A stretch of 64,000 nucleotides of DNA, taken from positions 46,054,116-46,118,115 of the forward strand of contig NC_058190.1 of the NCBI RefSeq assembly GCF_907165205.1, written 5' to 3'. The translations under genes and the position numbers were made by a program. The notes beneath the pieces are model-generated. The model saw only the letters and a program-made list of their open reading frames with translations. It did no database searches and was not told the origin of the DNA. Position 1 is the stretch's first letter; every line of letters starts with the position of its first letter. The stretch is from Coccinella septempunctata (lineage: Eukaryota > Arthropoda > Insecta > Coleoptera > Coccinellidae). Shown piece after piece: positions 49,451-62,800 of the stretch.

Positions 49451-52400
49451 ATGGGCGTAAATCATGAAAATAACCCAAGTGAAATACAAAGTCCAATGGA
49501 GGCAGTAGTCGATACGAAAGGCGAATGTAAAACTGATTTATTAGAAAAGGTTTTAGCTAGATTTTGGGAAAAGGAAGCGGTCCATATTAAAAACGCTAAA
49601 ACCGAGCCTGCTACGTCCAAGGGAACCAACTTCACTTCAGACGTTTGGAGAGTCAATTTCACATACACCGTAGATGACGGTAAAGGTAAGTTGGTAAATT
49701 TATCCACATCTACTGGGTGTCCCTTTGTCGATGGTTTAAGGCGTCAATGGAGAATATGACTGGATTATTCTCTCATTGAATTTGTAAAATTTCTTTGATC
49801 CTCATCGTTTTTATTTTCACATGTCCTAATCAGAACTCTTATTTTTTATGTTTATTTGTTATCTTTTTATTGATGTTCAACAGATCCTCATACGGATTGT
49901 GTCGTGGTGAAGACGAGGCCAAGCTGCGAGGAAACTCGCAAATTGATGCATACCAAAACGGCCTTCACCAACGAGATTTTCGCCTACGAACATGTGATAC
50001 CAGCATTGAGTTTTCACGTAGGTGTACCCCTTCGTGTACCCCAATTTTACCATGGAAACGACAACAGTATCGTCTTCGAAGATATGCAGAAGAGGTCGTT
50101 CAAAACCATCAACAAGAAGCTAGCTGTCGAATGGAACCAAGTTTGGTCAGCTATAGAGGTAAGTCGAAATTGATTTTTCTGAAAGGTTTATATATTTTTC
50201 CCTTCTTTTTTTTTCAAAAATTCATGTTTCATGGTTAAATGAAGCAACAGTTACTCTAGATATCTCACTGTAATGTAGATTTTCTAATTTTCAGATCGAA
50301 AAAGGTTCCATTCTTTTCCAAAAATATTTTATCAACATAGTACGCAGGCTATATTAAATGTGATGTCTCTTAACTAGAAGAGATAGAGCTAAACAGATAA
50401 ACAAATAATGGTGAAAACCATTGCTTCCTACGGTTCTTCGTTTTTGAGTTATTAGCAAAAATTGAGATTTTTACGATTTCGATAAGTTCACATAACTTAA
50501 GTGAATTATTTTCCAACAAACTGAATATTTTCCTGCTGACCTGACTTATCCGGATTCATTTTGAAATATGAATTCCATTAGTTTATGTGATTTTTATTCA
50601 CACATCATATCATATTTTTCATAGTTTTTATAAATATTCGATATTTTCTGAAGTTTTTCAATCGATAAGGAATTATAATTTCTCAGTTTGAAACTTATTG
50701 TGAATATTAAAATTAATGTTTCGTATTCTACTCTCCTTTTTTTCTATGCTCATTATATCGCTTTCGATGAAATTGAAGCAGGGTATGAAATATACAAAAT
50801 GATTGATTAACTCAAATATTCATGTTTTTCAGCCACGTTCAAAAGAAAACAATATATATTTTATAACAGTAGATTCTTGAGGTCAAAAAAACACTTTTTT
50901 CCTTTGCTATTTTTCTCGATTCAGCCCTGATAAATGGATATGGCCACTTTAAGTTTTTATAATGAGTAGTGCCACCCCTGGAACGACAAAATAACTTTCA
51001 GAATAACTAGCTGAATCTGTGACACTACGCATCTGTGGATCATTTAAACAGAGTTACATTTCAGCAATTTTCCGAATAGATAATTTTTATTTTTGAACAT
51101 CAAATTACTCGAAAACGGCGCATTATACGAGAAAATGTGAGGAATACTATTATTTTACAACACGTACAAATATAGATTAGATAAAGCGTCCAACTTAGTT
51201 TCAAGAGTTGGCTTCTTTGAATTTTTGGTATTTTCATGGTACGTCATGGTCAGAATGAGAAAACTGGGAGACGTGGTTGATATCTATTGTTCGAAAAATA
51301 TTCATCAAATGAATGAAAAGCTATATTGCGAAATACGTGTCATTCGTTCAAACCGTTTGTGAGATAGCACTAAAAATAATTTTCTTTACGGTTTTTCAAC
51401 AGCCTGTATATTTCGAACCGTGCCGATTCGGAAAAAAAGGTGAAGGAAAGAAGTGTTCCTTTTGACCTCAAGAATTTATTGTTAAAATATTTGTACAAAT
51501 CAAAGACTCATCCTGTATATATTTTTGAAATCTGCGATTTTTTCCAATTCTAAGATATAACAGGTCCTATAACAGTTTGCAATGAAAAAAAAAACTTTAC
51601 TCCATAATTCGAGAGCCAAAAAGAGCAAAATTTTCTTCAGAATTCCGGTGGAAAAAGTAAGGTTCAGATCTCTCATTTCGAAGGCAAAAAGTAAAGATGT
51701 GAACTTTTCGAAATCGTGAAAATCTAAAAGCTTTTCTAATTAGGTACTCGAAAAGGAGGCATCATAGGAGACTATGGTTTGCTTCATTTCTCGTTGTACT
51801 CTGGAAAACAGCTTGTAAACGTGTCATGTGTTCGAACTTTTTCAATTTCCGAGATCCCATCACTGGGCATCGAATTTGGAACATTCTGTACAGTCACCTT
51901 CCATAATGTGGGGAAATTCCTCCGATGCTATAAGGGTTTTTATTATTCAAATAACTGTATTCCTGAAAAAATGATAATCTACTAAGACTAGGTAGTCTTA
52001 GTGAATGCTAGCATTCATTTTCATCTTCAGATGACTTGTTTATATTGGAGAGAATGGGGGAATGACAAATCGGTCAAGTTCTCCTTTCCAAATCCTGCAA
52101 CCCATGTTCCTTGATCAGCAAATCTGCCTGACTGACTATCCTTCTTTCAGGAAATGGCGAAACTGCACGCCGCCTCCATAGTCATGAAGAAGACGGCTCC
52201 GGAGAAATTCGAAGCGCTCACCAATTCCATCATCAGAATACCGGTCGAGGACACCGAACCACTGGGCGACAGGCAACGCAACGCTCTGGACACCATCCTG
52301 AAAGTTTTGGAAGAGTCCAAGACCCCGGAAGCCACCAAACTGATCGACATGCTGAAACCGATAAGCCAAAACGCTTGGCTGCGTCAGAAGGACATCATTG

Positions 52401-52912
52401 ACGACGAGGTACCGATCAGGGTCATCAACCACGGAAGCGTCTGGATCAACAACCTCCTCTACCGCAACGATATGATCACCCTGCTGGACTGGCAGCACAT
52501 CGTCTACAGTTCCCCAGCGCACGATCTCAGCTTCTTCCTCTACGTCAACATCGACACCGACTTCTTGGCCAATAAGAAACAGAAACTGGTCGATTTCTAC
52601 CTGTCCAACCTGCACCAGTTCATCTTCGACGGCTGCGTGAACAAAATCACCGCCGAAGAGCTGAACGAGTTGCTGAAGCCCCTGACCAGCGAGTGGATCA
52701 ATGCCGAGCTGAAGAGATTCAGCATTTACGGCTTCATGATGGCCCAGTGGATAACTCCGGTGTTCTATTGGAGCGAGGCTGTGTTCCAGACCATCGCCGA
52801 GAAGGGAGGCTTGGAGAACATGTCGGTGGAGGATAGGATGAAGCACATGACATCTGATCAGAGGGATAGGATGATCAAGCTCACCAAATTATTCGCCGAA
52901 GAGTCTAAGTAG
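49451..52912 (+). CDS. EcKL-B: ecdysteroid-kinase-like protein lacking the catalytic Asp
   Basis: Exons 49451-49685, 49884-50158 and 52151-52912 give 423 residues. Lys88 (CVVVKTRP), NEIFAYE, the EDM motif in IVFEDMQKRSF, and Asp283 in LLDWQ are intact. The Brenner motif reads HGSVWINN, so the catalytic Asp is Ser266 (AGC, 52436-52438). Exon 3 is GC-richer than the neighbourhood and strongly codon-biased toward C/G endings, unlike EcKL-C, suggesting a highly expressed gene. Intron 2 (2 kb) contains a MITE and a fold-back fragment. Poly(A) signal AATAAA at 53011-53016. Closest relative by eye is EcKL-C next door. Confidence 0.9.
50855..51516. mobile_element. Long-TIR MITE in intron 2 of EcKL-B
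   Basis: One of the most complete copies. The left arm AACAGTAGATTCTTGAGGTC is mirrored by CCTCAAGAATTTATTGTTAA on the right, and the right end reads CAAAGACTCATCCTGTA. Internal landmarks as in 14606-15293. It lies in the sense opposite to the EcKL-A copy relative to transcription, so the two insertions are independent. Confidence 0.7.
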
Positions 52913-54658
52913 ATAGTGGTTGAACTATTATACTATTTGTTCTATGTCATGATGTTTTCCTTTTAATTCAAAACTTTCCAAAGAGTGTTATATAAAATTT
53001 TTTATATCGAAATAAATTTTCTATATGATTTATATTATTGGCTTTGTTGTTTCCTAGTTAATCCAAAAATCTCGATCTGGAGTCAATGGAGCAAACATAC
53101 ATTCAAATTCAATTTTAATATTGCCTATTTTCCATAATGGGACAACCAGTGCATGCGCCATTTTGCTACCAAAATAATTTTATGCACCTACCAGGAAAAT
53201 ACTCTGCATTACTAAAATGGTTTCACAACTCAACTAAGAATTATTATCTGTAGGTTCATTGTTGATTGAATAGAAACACTCGGATTTTAATTGCTTTTCA
53301 CAACCCCTCAGGAAAATTTTGTTAGTGGATTCATTATTTCTAGAGTAGGTACCTACCTATTCGGATTTACCTTCTATTTATATCATTCAATCCTCAAACA
53401 TTGTATAAAAAGACCTTTATACAATTTTTCAAATTATGATGTGCCATTCGATTTTCGTACCAAATTTCATCGAATGATCACTAATAATTCTGGAAAAAGC
53501 CTAGTATTTATATCCACTAATGTCATGCATGGCCTTTTGCAAATTAGCACAAAAATAATTCTTCCTCATGGAAATTCCACAGTTTATATCTCAGGTATAA
53601 GGAGTGTTCGACAACTAGATTTTGGTACAAAAATCTAGTAGGTACATATCTTCGAAAACAATATGCTCAGCTAATAACTTCGATCGACTCATTCTCAAGA
53701 TTGAAAATTGGGAAATAAGACATTGAGAACCAAATTTCAGAAATTGCTAAATCTGGACTGATGAAACTCGAAAGGTATATGACAATAATAATTATTCTGC
53801 TAGTTATCAATTAGTTCATTCGAATTTTGTGTTATCACGAATGACACATTGATTGCTTCAAATCATGTCATAACCTAAGGATCCTGCGTTCGAGGCTCGC
53901 TCTGTAATGATTTTTTTTTTATTTTTTTTTTGGAATGTCAAGGTTCAAATATTTTCAGATACGTTTCTTGATAAAATAGATTAATATAAATTTCAGAGGG
54001 GTAATGCTCGATTAGAAATGGAAATGAAACAAAATAAATCTAAATCTCTCTATGGGAAGCGTAAAGGTTGAAAACATAAATAGAAATACATACATAAATT
54101 TGAGGAGAAATAAACACTCCTCACCCTAAAATTTCCTTGAAATTGCCCTTTTCTCGAATATTTTTTTATTTCTTCAATGGAATGTAATTTCATTTCACAT
54201 TTCAGGAAATAACAACAATGAAAAACGTTCATATGAAGAAAATCGGATAGAAAAAATATCGAACATATGTGTGGACCTACAGTTAATGATACCAAATAGA
54301 AAGACGTCGATCAGTGTGTACTCGTGACCTCTTGTTGTACAGTCGTCTCTTGTGTATGGTAAGACCTTTTTTTGGAAAAACTTTGATTGGAAAATATTTT
54401 CTTCTGCGGGAAACTCGTTGATTCTCTTATTTTATTATTTTCAATTTAATGTACCTATGCAAGGAAACCTTTATAGGATTGTTAACTCCTCAACGTTCAA
54501 TTTTTTTTGTGAGAGATTTGAAATGTTCAATTGAGTTGTAGATTATTTTGGGTAAAGAATTTTGAACGATATTTACAAGTATTTTGTGCGAGTTTTACTA
54601 GAGGTAATATTGGTTTTTGAACTGGCCCTTTTTGTAATGGAGTAAAGATATTTCTATA
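52913..54658. other. Intergenic region between EcKL-B and EcKL-C
   Basis: No gene supported. Near 53,890 GTTCGAGGC followed by long T runs resembles a Pol III B box with a SINE-type tail, but no A box is clear. Confidence 0.35.
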
Positions 54659-55217
54659 CAGGGTGAAAATGAATAGTTCGGAAATATCTTAAGGGGCGAT
54701 TCTTGTGTGCGTCTTTCAATATTTTTTGAACAGCCCCTGCTTAGATATAGCCACCTGAAAAATGGCGGTCATTCTATGGGAACGAGAAGACAAAAAAATT
54801 TTTTGGTGGTGTCCCCCCTATAAGGTCAGCATGATAGTCATCCCTCATAGCTAGAGAGGGGTGAAATCGACAACCTTTTTTGATTTTCTACTATAACTTC
54901 TCACGGGTTTTGAATATAATTAGAAATTATGCATTGAAAAGACAATTTCATTTGAAAACTTTTATTGTTTCCTGAGTTTTTATCGTAAAAAGATAGATTA
55001 TGCCGATGTGATGTCCAAAAACAGACCAAAAAAAGAATCAAATTTATTCTTTCACCCCTGCAAAATTTCATTTGTTTATCGTCCCTCTGAAAAAATTGAA
55101 TAAATCTCTAAAGAAGTCGTCATCTTTGAAGCAACACTTTAATGGGTTTTCACGCACGAATCCATAGGAATTTTTGGGCTTATTTTGAGCTTCTGAACCT
55201 ATATCTGAGACACCCTG
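54659..55217. mobile_element. CAGGGTG element with TA target duplication
   Basis: Starts CAGGGTG and ends CACCCTG, TA on both sides (54657-54658, 55218-55219), 559 bp, no coding capacity. It ends 150 bp before the EcKL-C start codon, so it lies in that gene's promoter region. A fragment of the same family is at 15600-15790. Confidence 0.6.
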
Positions 55218-55367
55218 TACATGCATAAAACATAAACATAAAAACTTGAAGTTTTCCTGAAAAACTTACACAATTAGAATGAACATGAATGAGTCAGTTC
55301 CTACTAAGTTATCCCATTTTTTTTTCAGTTTACGTGTAAATTTCCCACCTACCGCCCACGTCCAAAT

Positions 55368-57596
55368 ATGGCAGCCGCATCCACACAACTCATAAAAAAT
55401 AAACAGGTAGACAGGTCAACATTGGAAGGTATCCTGGGAATGTTCTGGAATGCAGAGGTGACAGTTTCGGACGTCCAATTGGAACCGGCAACTTCTAGAG
55501 GAAATAATTTCATATCTGATGCTTGGAGGATCAAATTCGAACATACGAAGAAGAGGAGGCCTCAAACTGTTTGTACAGTCAGGGTTGAGGGTGACGCGTA
55601 CGCCAGGAAATACACTACTATACGTAGAGGTAAAAAAAAGCTGCTTAATTTGTCACATATATTGGTTTATTATTGCCGAAATCAATTTCAAAAAAATATT
55701 CGTCATTCTTCTGAGCGCGTTGTTATTCTATAGCTTATTTTGAGATTAAGTAGGGAAAGGTGCACTATTTGGCAGTCGTTAAAAAAAAAATATGAATTTT
55801 CTCATAAATGCTGGGTATTCCTCTACTTTCTTTTCTAGCGGTTTTAAAATTCTCAAGGAATTAAAACACGCGGTACATAAATGCTAAGTGTTAACTTTTT
55901 GGCCCAAATATCTCATAAAAAGCATGTGTTTCCAATTAGCTTTCTTGTTAATGGAAAGAGTCACTGTTACTTACCCTACATAAACACTTTCACTATCACA
56001 AGTACACACTAATACACCCATAAGTAAATATAATATTACCTATATCATAAGTAAGACTGTTAATTATCTTCACTTATTCTTGAAGATACTACCAGATTCA
56101 TCTCACTCAAGTGATTTTACTAAGCATTGAATGTTAATTAAAAATACATAAGGGAACAAGTTATTTCTTAACTTGATCACCAGAAAAAACTTACAGCATT
56201 ACTTATTACTTTCCATCAAAAGTTAAAAATAAAAGCTTGAAAGGATATTAAATAGTCAACATTTGTTCTTTTTTCTTTTTTCATTGCAGACGGAATTCGC
56301 AAGTCGATTTTCGTCAAATCCAGACCCGAGGATGAGGAACACAACGCCCTAATGCACACTGATATCGCCTTCAAGAATGAAATATTGGCCTATGAAAAAG
56401 TTCTGATGGCTTTGGACGTTTACTCAAATGGACCCTTGAGGGTGCCAACATACGTATATGGAAATCCAACTACCGTGATCCTTGAAGATATGGCCAATAA
56501 GTACTTCGAATGCATGAATAGAAAATACGTCATTTCTTGGAATCAAGTGTGGTCTCCCATTCGGGTAAGAAATTTTGTTAGTCTATATAGAAAAACACTC
56601 AAAATTTCGCTATTTTTGCCTTGTTAATTGATATTATCTAAACGAATGTTGCCTCCCTTATTGCTCAGTTGTTGATAACATTGCTCAAAGTCAAATTTCT
56701 ATGTAGTTTCCATTGGTGAGTATTTGTCTGGATCCCTTTTTTCCATTTCTATTCAGATTTCTTTCTATTGTAACCACCAATTCCAAACATAGTTCCTAGT
56801 ACTCTTAGAACTGAAAATTTTACAGGAAATGGCCAAATTGCACGCAGCATCTATCGTTATGAAAAAATTGAACAAGCCCTACTTCGAAGAAATGATCAAA
56901 CAAATAACACAAGTCCCCCTGAGCGAAACTATAAAGCTCGCGGAAAAGCAAGCTAGTACAATAGATACAACTATTGAACTCCTCAGGGTTCGTAACGAAC
57001 CAAATGCTCAAGAGTACATAGAAACCTTGAAAGAACTGAAAGAGAAGGCGTGGAACAAACAGAGAGAAATAATCAATAAAGAGGCTCCAGTTATGGTAGT
57101 GAATCATGGAAATTTCTGGATAAATAATTTACTCTACCGTAACGATCTGAGTATGCTCTTAGATTGGCAACACATTGTATACAGCTCTCCAGCAACAGAC
57201 CTATGTTTCTTCCTATATGTCAATTTTGCTACAGCATTTTTAACTAATCAACGAGAGGCTCTCCTCAGTTATTATCTTATGCACTTGCATCAGTCCATCT
57301 ATGACGTGTGCACTGAGAGGCAAATGAACATTTCTGACATTGATGGTCTTTTGGAACCCTTAACATACGAATGGATTGATAGTGAACTCAAGAGATGCAG
57401 CTTATGCGGCTACATGATGGCTCAGTGGATCAATCCCATTTTTTACTGGAGTGAAGCCGTTTTCGACATGATGGAAAAAGTGGGAGGTATGGAGAATATG
57501 TCAGTTGAACAAAGATTGGAAAATATGACTTCTGAACAGAAAGATAGAGTAATTCAATTGACTAAAGTATTTATGAATGAGTACAGAGAAAATTGA
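55368..57596 (+). CDS. EcKL-C: ecdysteroid-kinase-like protein with Asn for the catalytic Asp
   Basis: Exons 55368-55629, 56290-56564 and 56826-57596 give 435 residues. Lys97 (SIFVKSRP), NEILAYE, VILEDMANKYF and Asp292 in LLDWQ are present. The Brenner motif reads HGNFWINN, with Asn275 (AAT, 57111-57113) in the catalytic position. Exon 1 has a short insert relative to its paralogs (VRVEGDAYARKY region), with a repeated basic KKRR stretch before it. Intron phases (1, then 0) are identical to EcKL-A and B, showing tandem duplication. Codon use is AT-rich, unlike EcKL-B. AATAAA at 57599 overlaps the region just after the stop codon. Confidence 0.9.
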
Positions 57597-57604
57597 GAAA
57601 TAAA

Positions 57605-59803
57605 ATGATGTTGTAATTGTGAAATTTTTATAAGATATGTTTTTATTCATGAACTTTGTTATTTACTCAATGATTTTACTATTAAACTTTATATTATTAG
57701 ACTGAAATCTCTGCATTTTTGTTGTCACATCGAGTTACCATTTCGTTCAATCTTCTATCACTAGCAAGGCTCTTTCGCAGCCTAAAACAACAGAAGAGAC
57801 CCCCCTCCAAGGCAGATAGTTTCATTCAATATTTTCATTTCCTAGAATAAATTCGCATCCATCCAAAGCATTTCTTGGAAGTTTGAGGCAGATTACACAT
57901 AAAAAGAGATAAGTAATTCAAAGAAATTTTCTGTCTGAATATTTTATTGAAATTGGAAAATTTAACACAATAAAACCAATACAAGTTTCAATTCGATAAT
58001 ATGAATAAATTTTTCTCGTTTTTTTTATGCATTAAGTTTCATCTAACTTTAAGACTAGAATGAATAAATCACATTATTGAGCCATTCTCAAGTATTCTGA
58101 AAATATTTCAATTACATTGTAGAGAGTGATAGTAGATCGTCTACTACAGGTTCTGGAAGAACTAGCGTCAATATTTAGCTGAAAATAAGCGTCTGACCTA
58201 TACCCAAATCGAATAGTTTTTGAGTTATACAACTAAATCAGAAATTTATTTCAGTTTGGCAATGATTTGCACTGTGTATTTTCATTCTGTGTTTTTTGAA
58301 GTCAATATTGATGCTAGTTTTCCCAGAACTTGCAGTAGACGGTCTTCGTCAATCACCCTGTACATCGGAGTAATATAAAATCAAGAACATTCAGCAACAC
58401 TAATCAATAGTCATGTCTCATTATATACTAATTTATATTTTATTTATACATATTTATAATCAGCCTGAATCAATTTAACCTTATGTACAAATTATGCGTA
58501 GTTTAATCTTTGTATCAATTTGAAACAAAAATTCAGCTCTAAAAACACCTTGTAGATTTGGTGACGAAATTGAATTTTTGAGGCAGTTATATCCAAGAAG
58601 TTTTTCAGGAGCCAAGATACAAGTTTAAAATAATGTGAGTGACTTCCACATTAAGAACATGAAATATACTAATAGGGGGCAAACTCAATTTCTGAAGAAT
58701 GATTATTTACATTAGATAACTTTCGTTTTGGTTCCCTTTTTTCATGATCAGTGGCGTGCTTAATGGCTTTCCAGACGCCGTTACTACGCGTCAGGATTTT
58801 GCGTTCCTAACATAATAAAATACAAACTAGTTTCCTCTGCCTTTCCTCCAAAATTAATTCCTATTTACACCACAGCTCATGGTTATACAATTTAAATCAC
58901 CCACAAGGTTTTCATATTTTTCAGGCATGATCCAGGTTCCAATTCAAGACTATTAAAATTGGTTAATCAAAACCAAAGATCCGACCAGCAGTCTCAATAT
59001 TGAATAAAATAAAACATAAATAAATATTGAAAATCAAATCCAAATTTTTGCAAGTGCACCCATACCCATGAACCTCTACATTTAACCCTCTAATGCCCAA
59101 GTTTTTTTTCCTTTTTTATAATTATTTCCGTATAGTTTCAAATTAGCTTATGTAATCTACATCTTTTTTTCGCAAATAGTTAACTGATTTACATTAACAC
59201 CTGTTCTCACAAAATGAACCTATACTGAAGGCGGACATGGGCAGAATAATTTTGTATCCACTTATATGCAACCATTCTCAAGGCGGACTTGGGTATTAGA
59301 GGGTTAAAATAATTGAAAGATGTTGCATTGCACTGCATATTGTATTCCAAAAAGTAAAAACACCCTTGAATTCATAAAACCTGCATGCCTTTTCCTTGAA
59401 ATGTGAATGCACACAGAAACTTGTGTTTGGCGCCAAGTGGAGACATATTTGTTCTTGTTTTTTCAAACCCATATAAATATTTATTCGTTATGTCAGTTTT
59501 TATCCTTTCCTTCCCATTATCCTTCAGAACAAAAATGTTCAATAGTCAATACAGACTTGAAAGGAGGAGTGATAATTAGATTTCCATCAAAAACAAATGA
59601 TTTATATATGCAATTTTATGTAAGTTTTCAATTAGTGAATAGGCAATTGCCTATTCAATTACTACATTATCTGATGTTTTATCTAAAAAATCCACATGCC
59701 AAATGCAATTTCAATTCAATTTTCCACTAACCTTGTCTACAGTGCAAAATTGTCCCATTTTAAAAATCTGAATTCATCAAGCATTATTGACAGAATAATC
59801 GAT
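57605..59803. other. Intergenic region between EcKL-C and the zinc-finger gene
   Basis: The two genes converge here. No further gene supported; the frame at 59407-59730 has no recognised domain. A CACCCTGTA word near 58,354 may be a decayed repeat end. Confidence 0.4.
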
Positions 59804-62800
59804 CTATTCATTCAATGATTCTTCAGTTACTAATTCTGGTTCTTCTATTTTGATTTCAACATCATCCTGTAAGTTTTCCTCTTGTTTGTCATCTTCATAT
59901 TGTAAGTTTTCCTCTTCTTCATCATCTTCATACTCATCATTATCTTCTTCAACATCATCTTCATCAAGGATATCAGCATGAAATCTGGCCATGTGCAACT
60001 TCCTATGAGCAGTTTGAGAGAAGCCCTTTCCGCATAAATCACACTTATATTTTCTCACATTTTTATGAACTGCATCAATATGAGCTTTTAGGTAACCGCT
60101 AGCTGATGTTTTGTAATCACAGAATTCACACTTGAACTTTTTAGCTCTTAAATGAACACACTCTATATGTTTCCTGAGCGAACTTCTCTGATTGAAATTA
60201 TGGCCACAAAACTCACATTCAAACGGCTTATGCTTAAAGTGTACTGCTTCAATGTGAGCCTTCAAGTTGGAGCTTTGTGCTGAGGTATACTCACAAAGAT
60301 GGCAGGAATGATTCTTTATCTTAGAATGCACTGCCCTTATATGTTGTTTCATTGCATAGGCCCTGGTGAACTTTCGGTCACAGAAAGTACATTTGCTGGC
60401 TTGGTTTGAATGAGTTGTATTAATGTGGTTTCGCAGTTGGGAAGGCCATCCACTACTGTAGTCGCAAAAGTCACATTTATGTTTTATTTTTAGATGGACT
60501 GCACGAATGTGATTATCTAGTGTGCATCTATCTGCAGCACTGGAAGGAAGGAAATATCTTAATAGCATCTCTTAACCTCCCACACTTCTTTTGAACATCT
60601 TAAAATTTTTATTGCAGTATAAATAGTTGTAGAATACAGTATTGCGATAATTGTTTCACTGTCTCACAAATAGAAAGACACTCAACAAGCAGAATGAAGA
60701 GAAATGCCTACTCACCTATACTCACACAAATGACAGTTATGATCCCTTATTTTAGAGTGGACAGTCTTGACATGATGCTGGAGGGCGTACTTCCGAGGAA
60801 AGATGTGATCACACAGATAACATGGATATGTTTTCGTTTTGGAGTGGACAAAATGTAAATGAGTCTGTAATTGAGATTTCCATGTAGTTGTGTAGTCGCA
60901 CAAGTCACATTTATGTTTTATTTTTAGGTGTACTGCACTTATGTGGTGTTGTAGACTACAATTATGTAGGGCTCTGAAGTCACACTTATCACACTTGAAT
61001 GGTTTCATTTTGAAATGCACTGCTTCCAGATGTTTCTTCAAAAGATATTTTTTACCAAAAGACTGATTACAGAATTGGCAATGAAATTCATTGTCTCCAG
61101 AATCAACTGCGCCTTCCAAAGGTTTATCCACCATATAATTTCTACAAAAAAAATTATTGTCATGAGATAAACATTAGACTGGATCCTCATTAAACTGGAT
61201 TGTCAACCAAAATAACAAAAGAGATGAGCTAAAATTCTTCGTCTTCATCAATATACAAAGAAAGCTATGAAGAATTAACTATCTAAACATACTGCTAAAA
61301 TAATGGCATAAAAAATTATAAAATAAGTAAATGTGGAAAACTCACTCATTATATTTTTTCATATTAGCATTCACTGGTGTATTAATGCTATCGACTCTAT
61401 TTTCCAGTGCTTGAATACACTCATTTTCTGTTTTGATATCGTAACACAACCCTTCATTTTCAATATCAATATTTTCATTTTTCAACTCCAGGTTGGTTGT
61501 ATCTGAGGGTTCTGCTGTTCGGTTATAAATTTCAGCTATTCTGAAAGGATACATAAAATCGTATACTTGCCTATCAACTTATCTTCATTTGAATTGTATA
61601 AAATAGTATAATTCCTTACTCTACTCCAGGATAGGAAATGTCCGAATTATCTAATTCTTCATTAGTTTCTTTCAAAGGGATAAAATTTACAGGTAAAATT
61701 TCTATTTCGGGATTATTTTCTAGTTTTTTCAGTTCTATTGATGAGCGGTCGTCAACTTCTTTCATCTTGGCTCTATTTAAAATTAAAATTGGATCATTCT
61801 CCACTAGCCCACTATTATTTGCTTGTACCTACGATCACAGAACACACCGATATAGAAGGGAAACTCCCCTACTAAGAAGTGGGGTCAAGTTTCAGCGCCC
61901 CCATGCGGTGGTTCGAGGAAATAAAAGCGCCCTCTAGCGGTCGGAATTCGAAACAAATGAGCGGGAAAATTTGAAATGCTTCCTATTTAAAATCATTTGA
62001 TTTGATTTTTGAAGTTCGGGATTGAAACAACGTACTGGAATGAGTTAATATAGCATGTCAAGATGCTATATTACCATTCCAGTACGAGTTGTTTCAAATC
62101 CAATGTTCTCAGAAGCTTGATGACTTGAATAAAAAAAACACATATGTAGGCAATGATATAACTATATTTCTTCATAAATAAATCATATATACATCACAGT
62201 GTATGGCCTTATATGTAAAGAATAAAATAAAAATAATTCTAATGTCCATATAATATACATCAAAGTGTATGGGTTTATAAGTAAAAAATAAAATAGAAAT
62301 AATTCTAATATCCATATAATATACATCAAAGTGTATGGGTTTATGAGTACAAAATAAAATAGAAATAATTCTAATGTCCATATATACATCAAAGTGTATG
62401 GACTTGATAGGAAAAAAATAAAATAGAAATGATTCTAATGTCGATATATACATCAAAGTGTATGGGCATATATGTAAAAAATAAAATGGAAAATATGTAA
62501 AAAATAAAATAGAAATAATTATAATGTCCTATGGGAATTATTGGTTATAGGACTGAAGGAAAACACTGTTTTTTTTTAACTTAGTCGACGTTTCATCAGT
62601 ACTTTGCTGATTTTTTCAATTCAATTCAATTTGGGAAAACCCTTCATCATAAAGCACTAATATCCATGTAAAAATAAATTCACACTTTCACTCAAAATAG
62701 GATTTTCGTATTTGTTCTGTACTTTTAGTAGTCAACAAGGGATTACAAACTTTTTCCATCCAAAGTTTGATAATTTCCGGTTGTTTATTATCTGCTTCAG

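Noticed and set aside
52136..52846. 236-codon minus-strand frame
   Set aside because: Mirror of EcKL-B exon 3, whose C/G-ending codons remove antisense stops.
53880..53935. tRNA-derived SINE or tRNA gene
   Set aside because: GTTCGAGGC fits a B box and a T-rich tail follows, but no A box or cloverleaf can be drawn.
62172..62456. 94-codon minus-strand ORF with repeated IISILF motifs
   Set aside because: It is the minisatellite read through; the repeat unit simply lacks stops.
62570..62612. Another hammerhead on the minus strand (CTGATGAAACGTCG)
   Set aside because: The two core boxes touch with no stem II between them, so it cannot fold as a hammerhead, although it may be a relative of such repeats.
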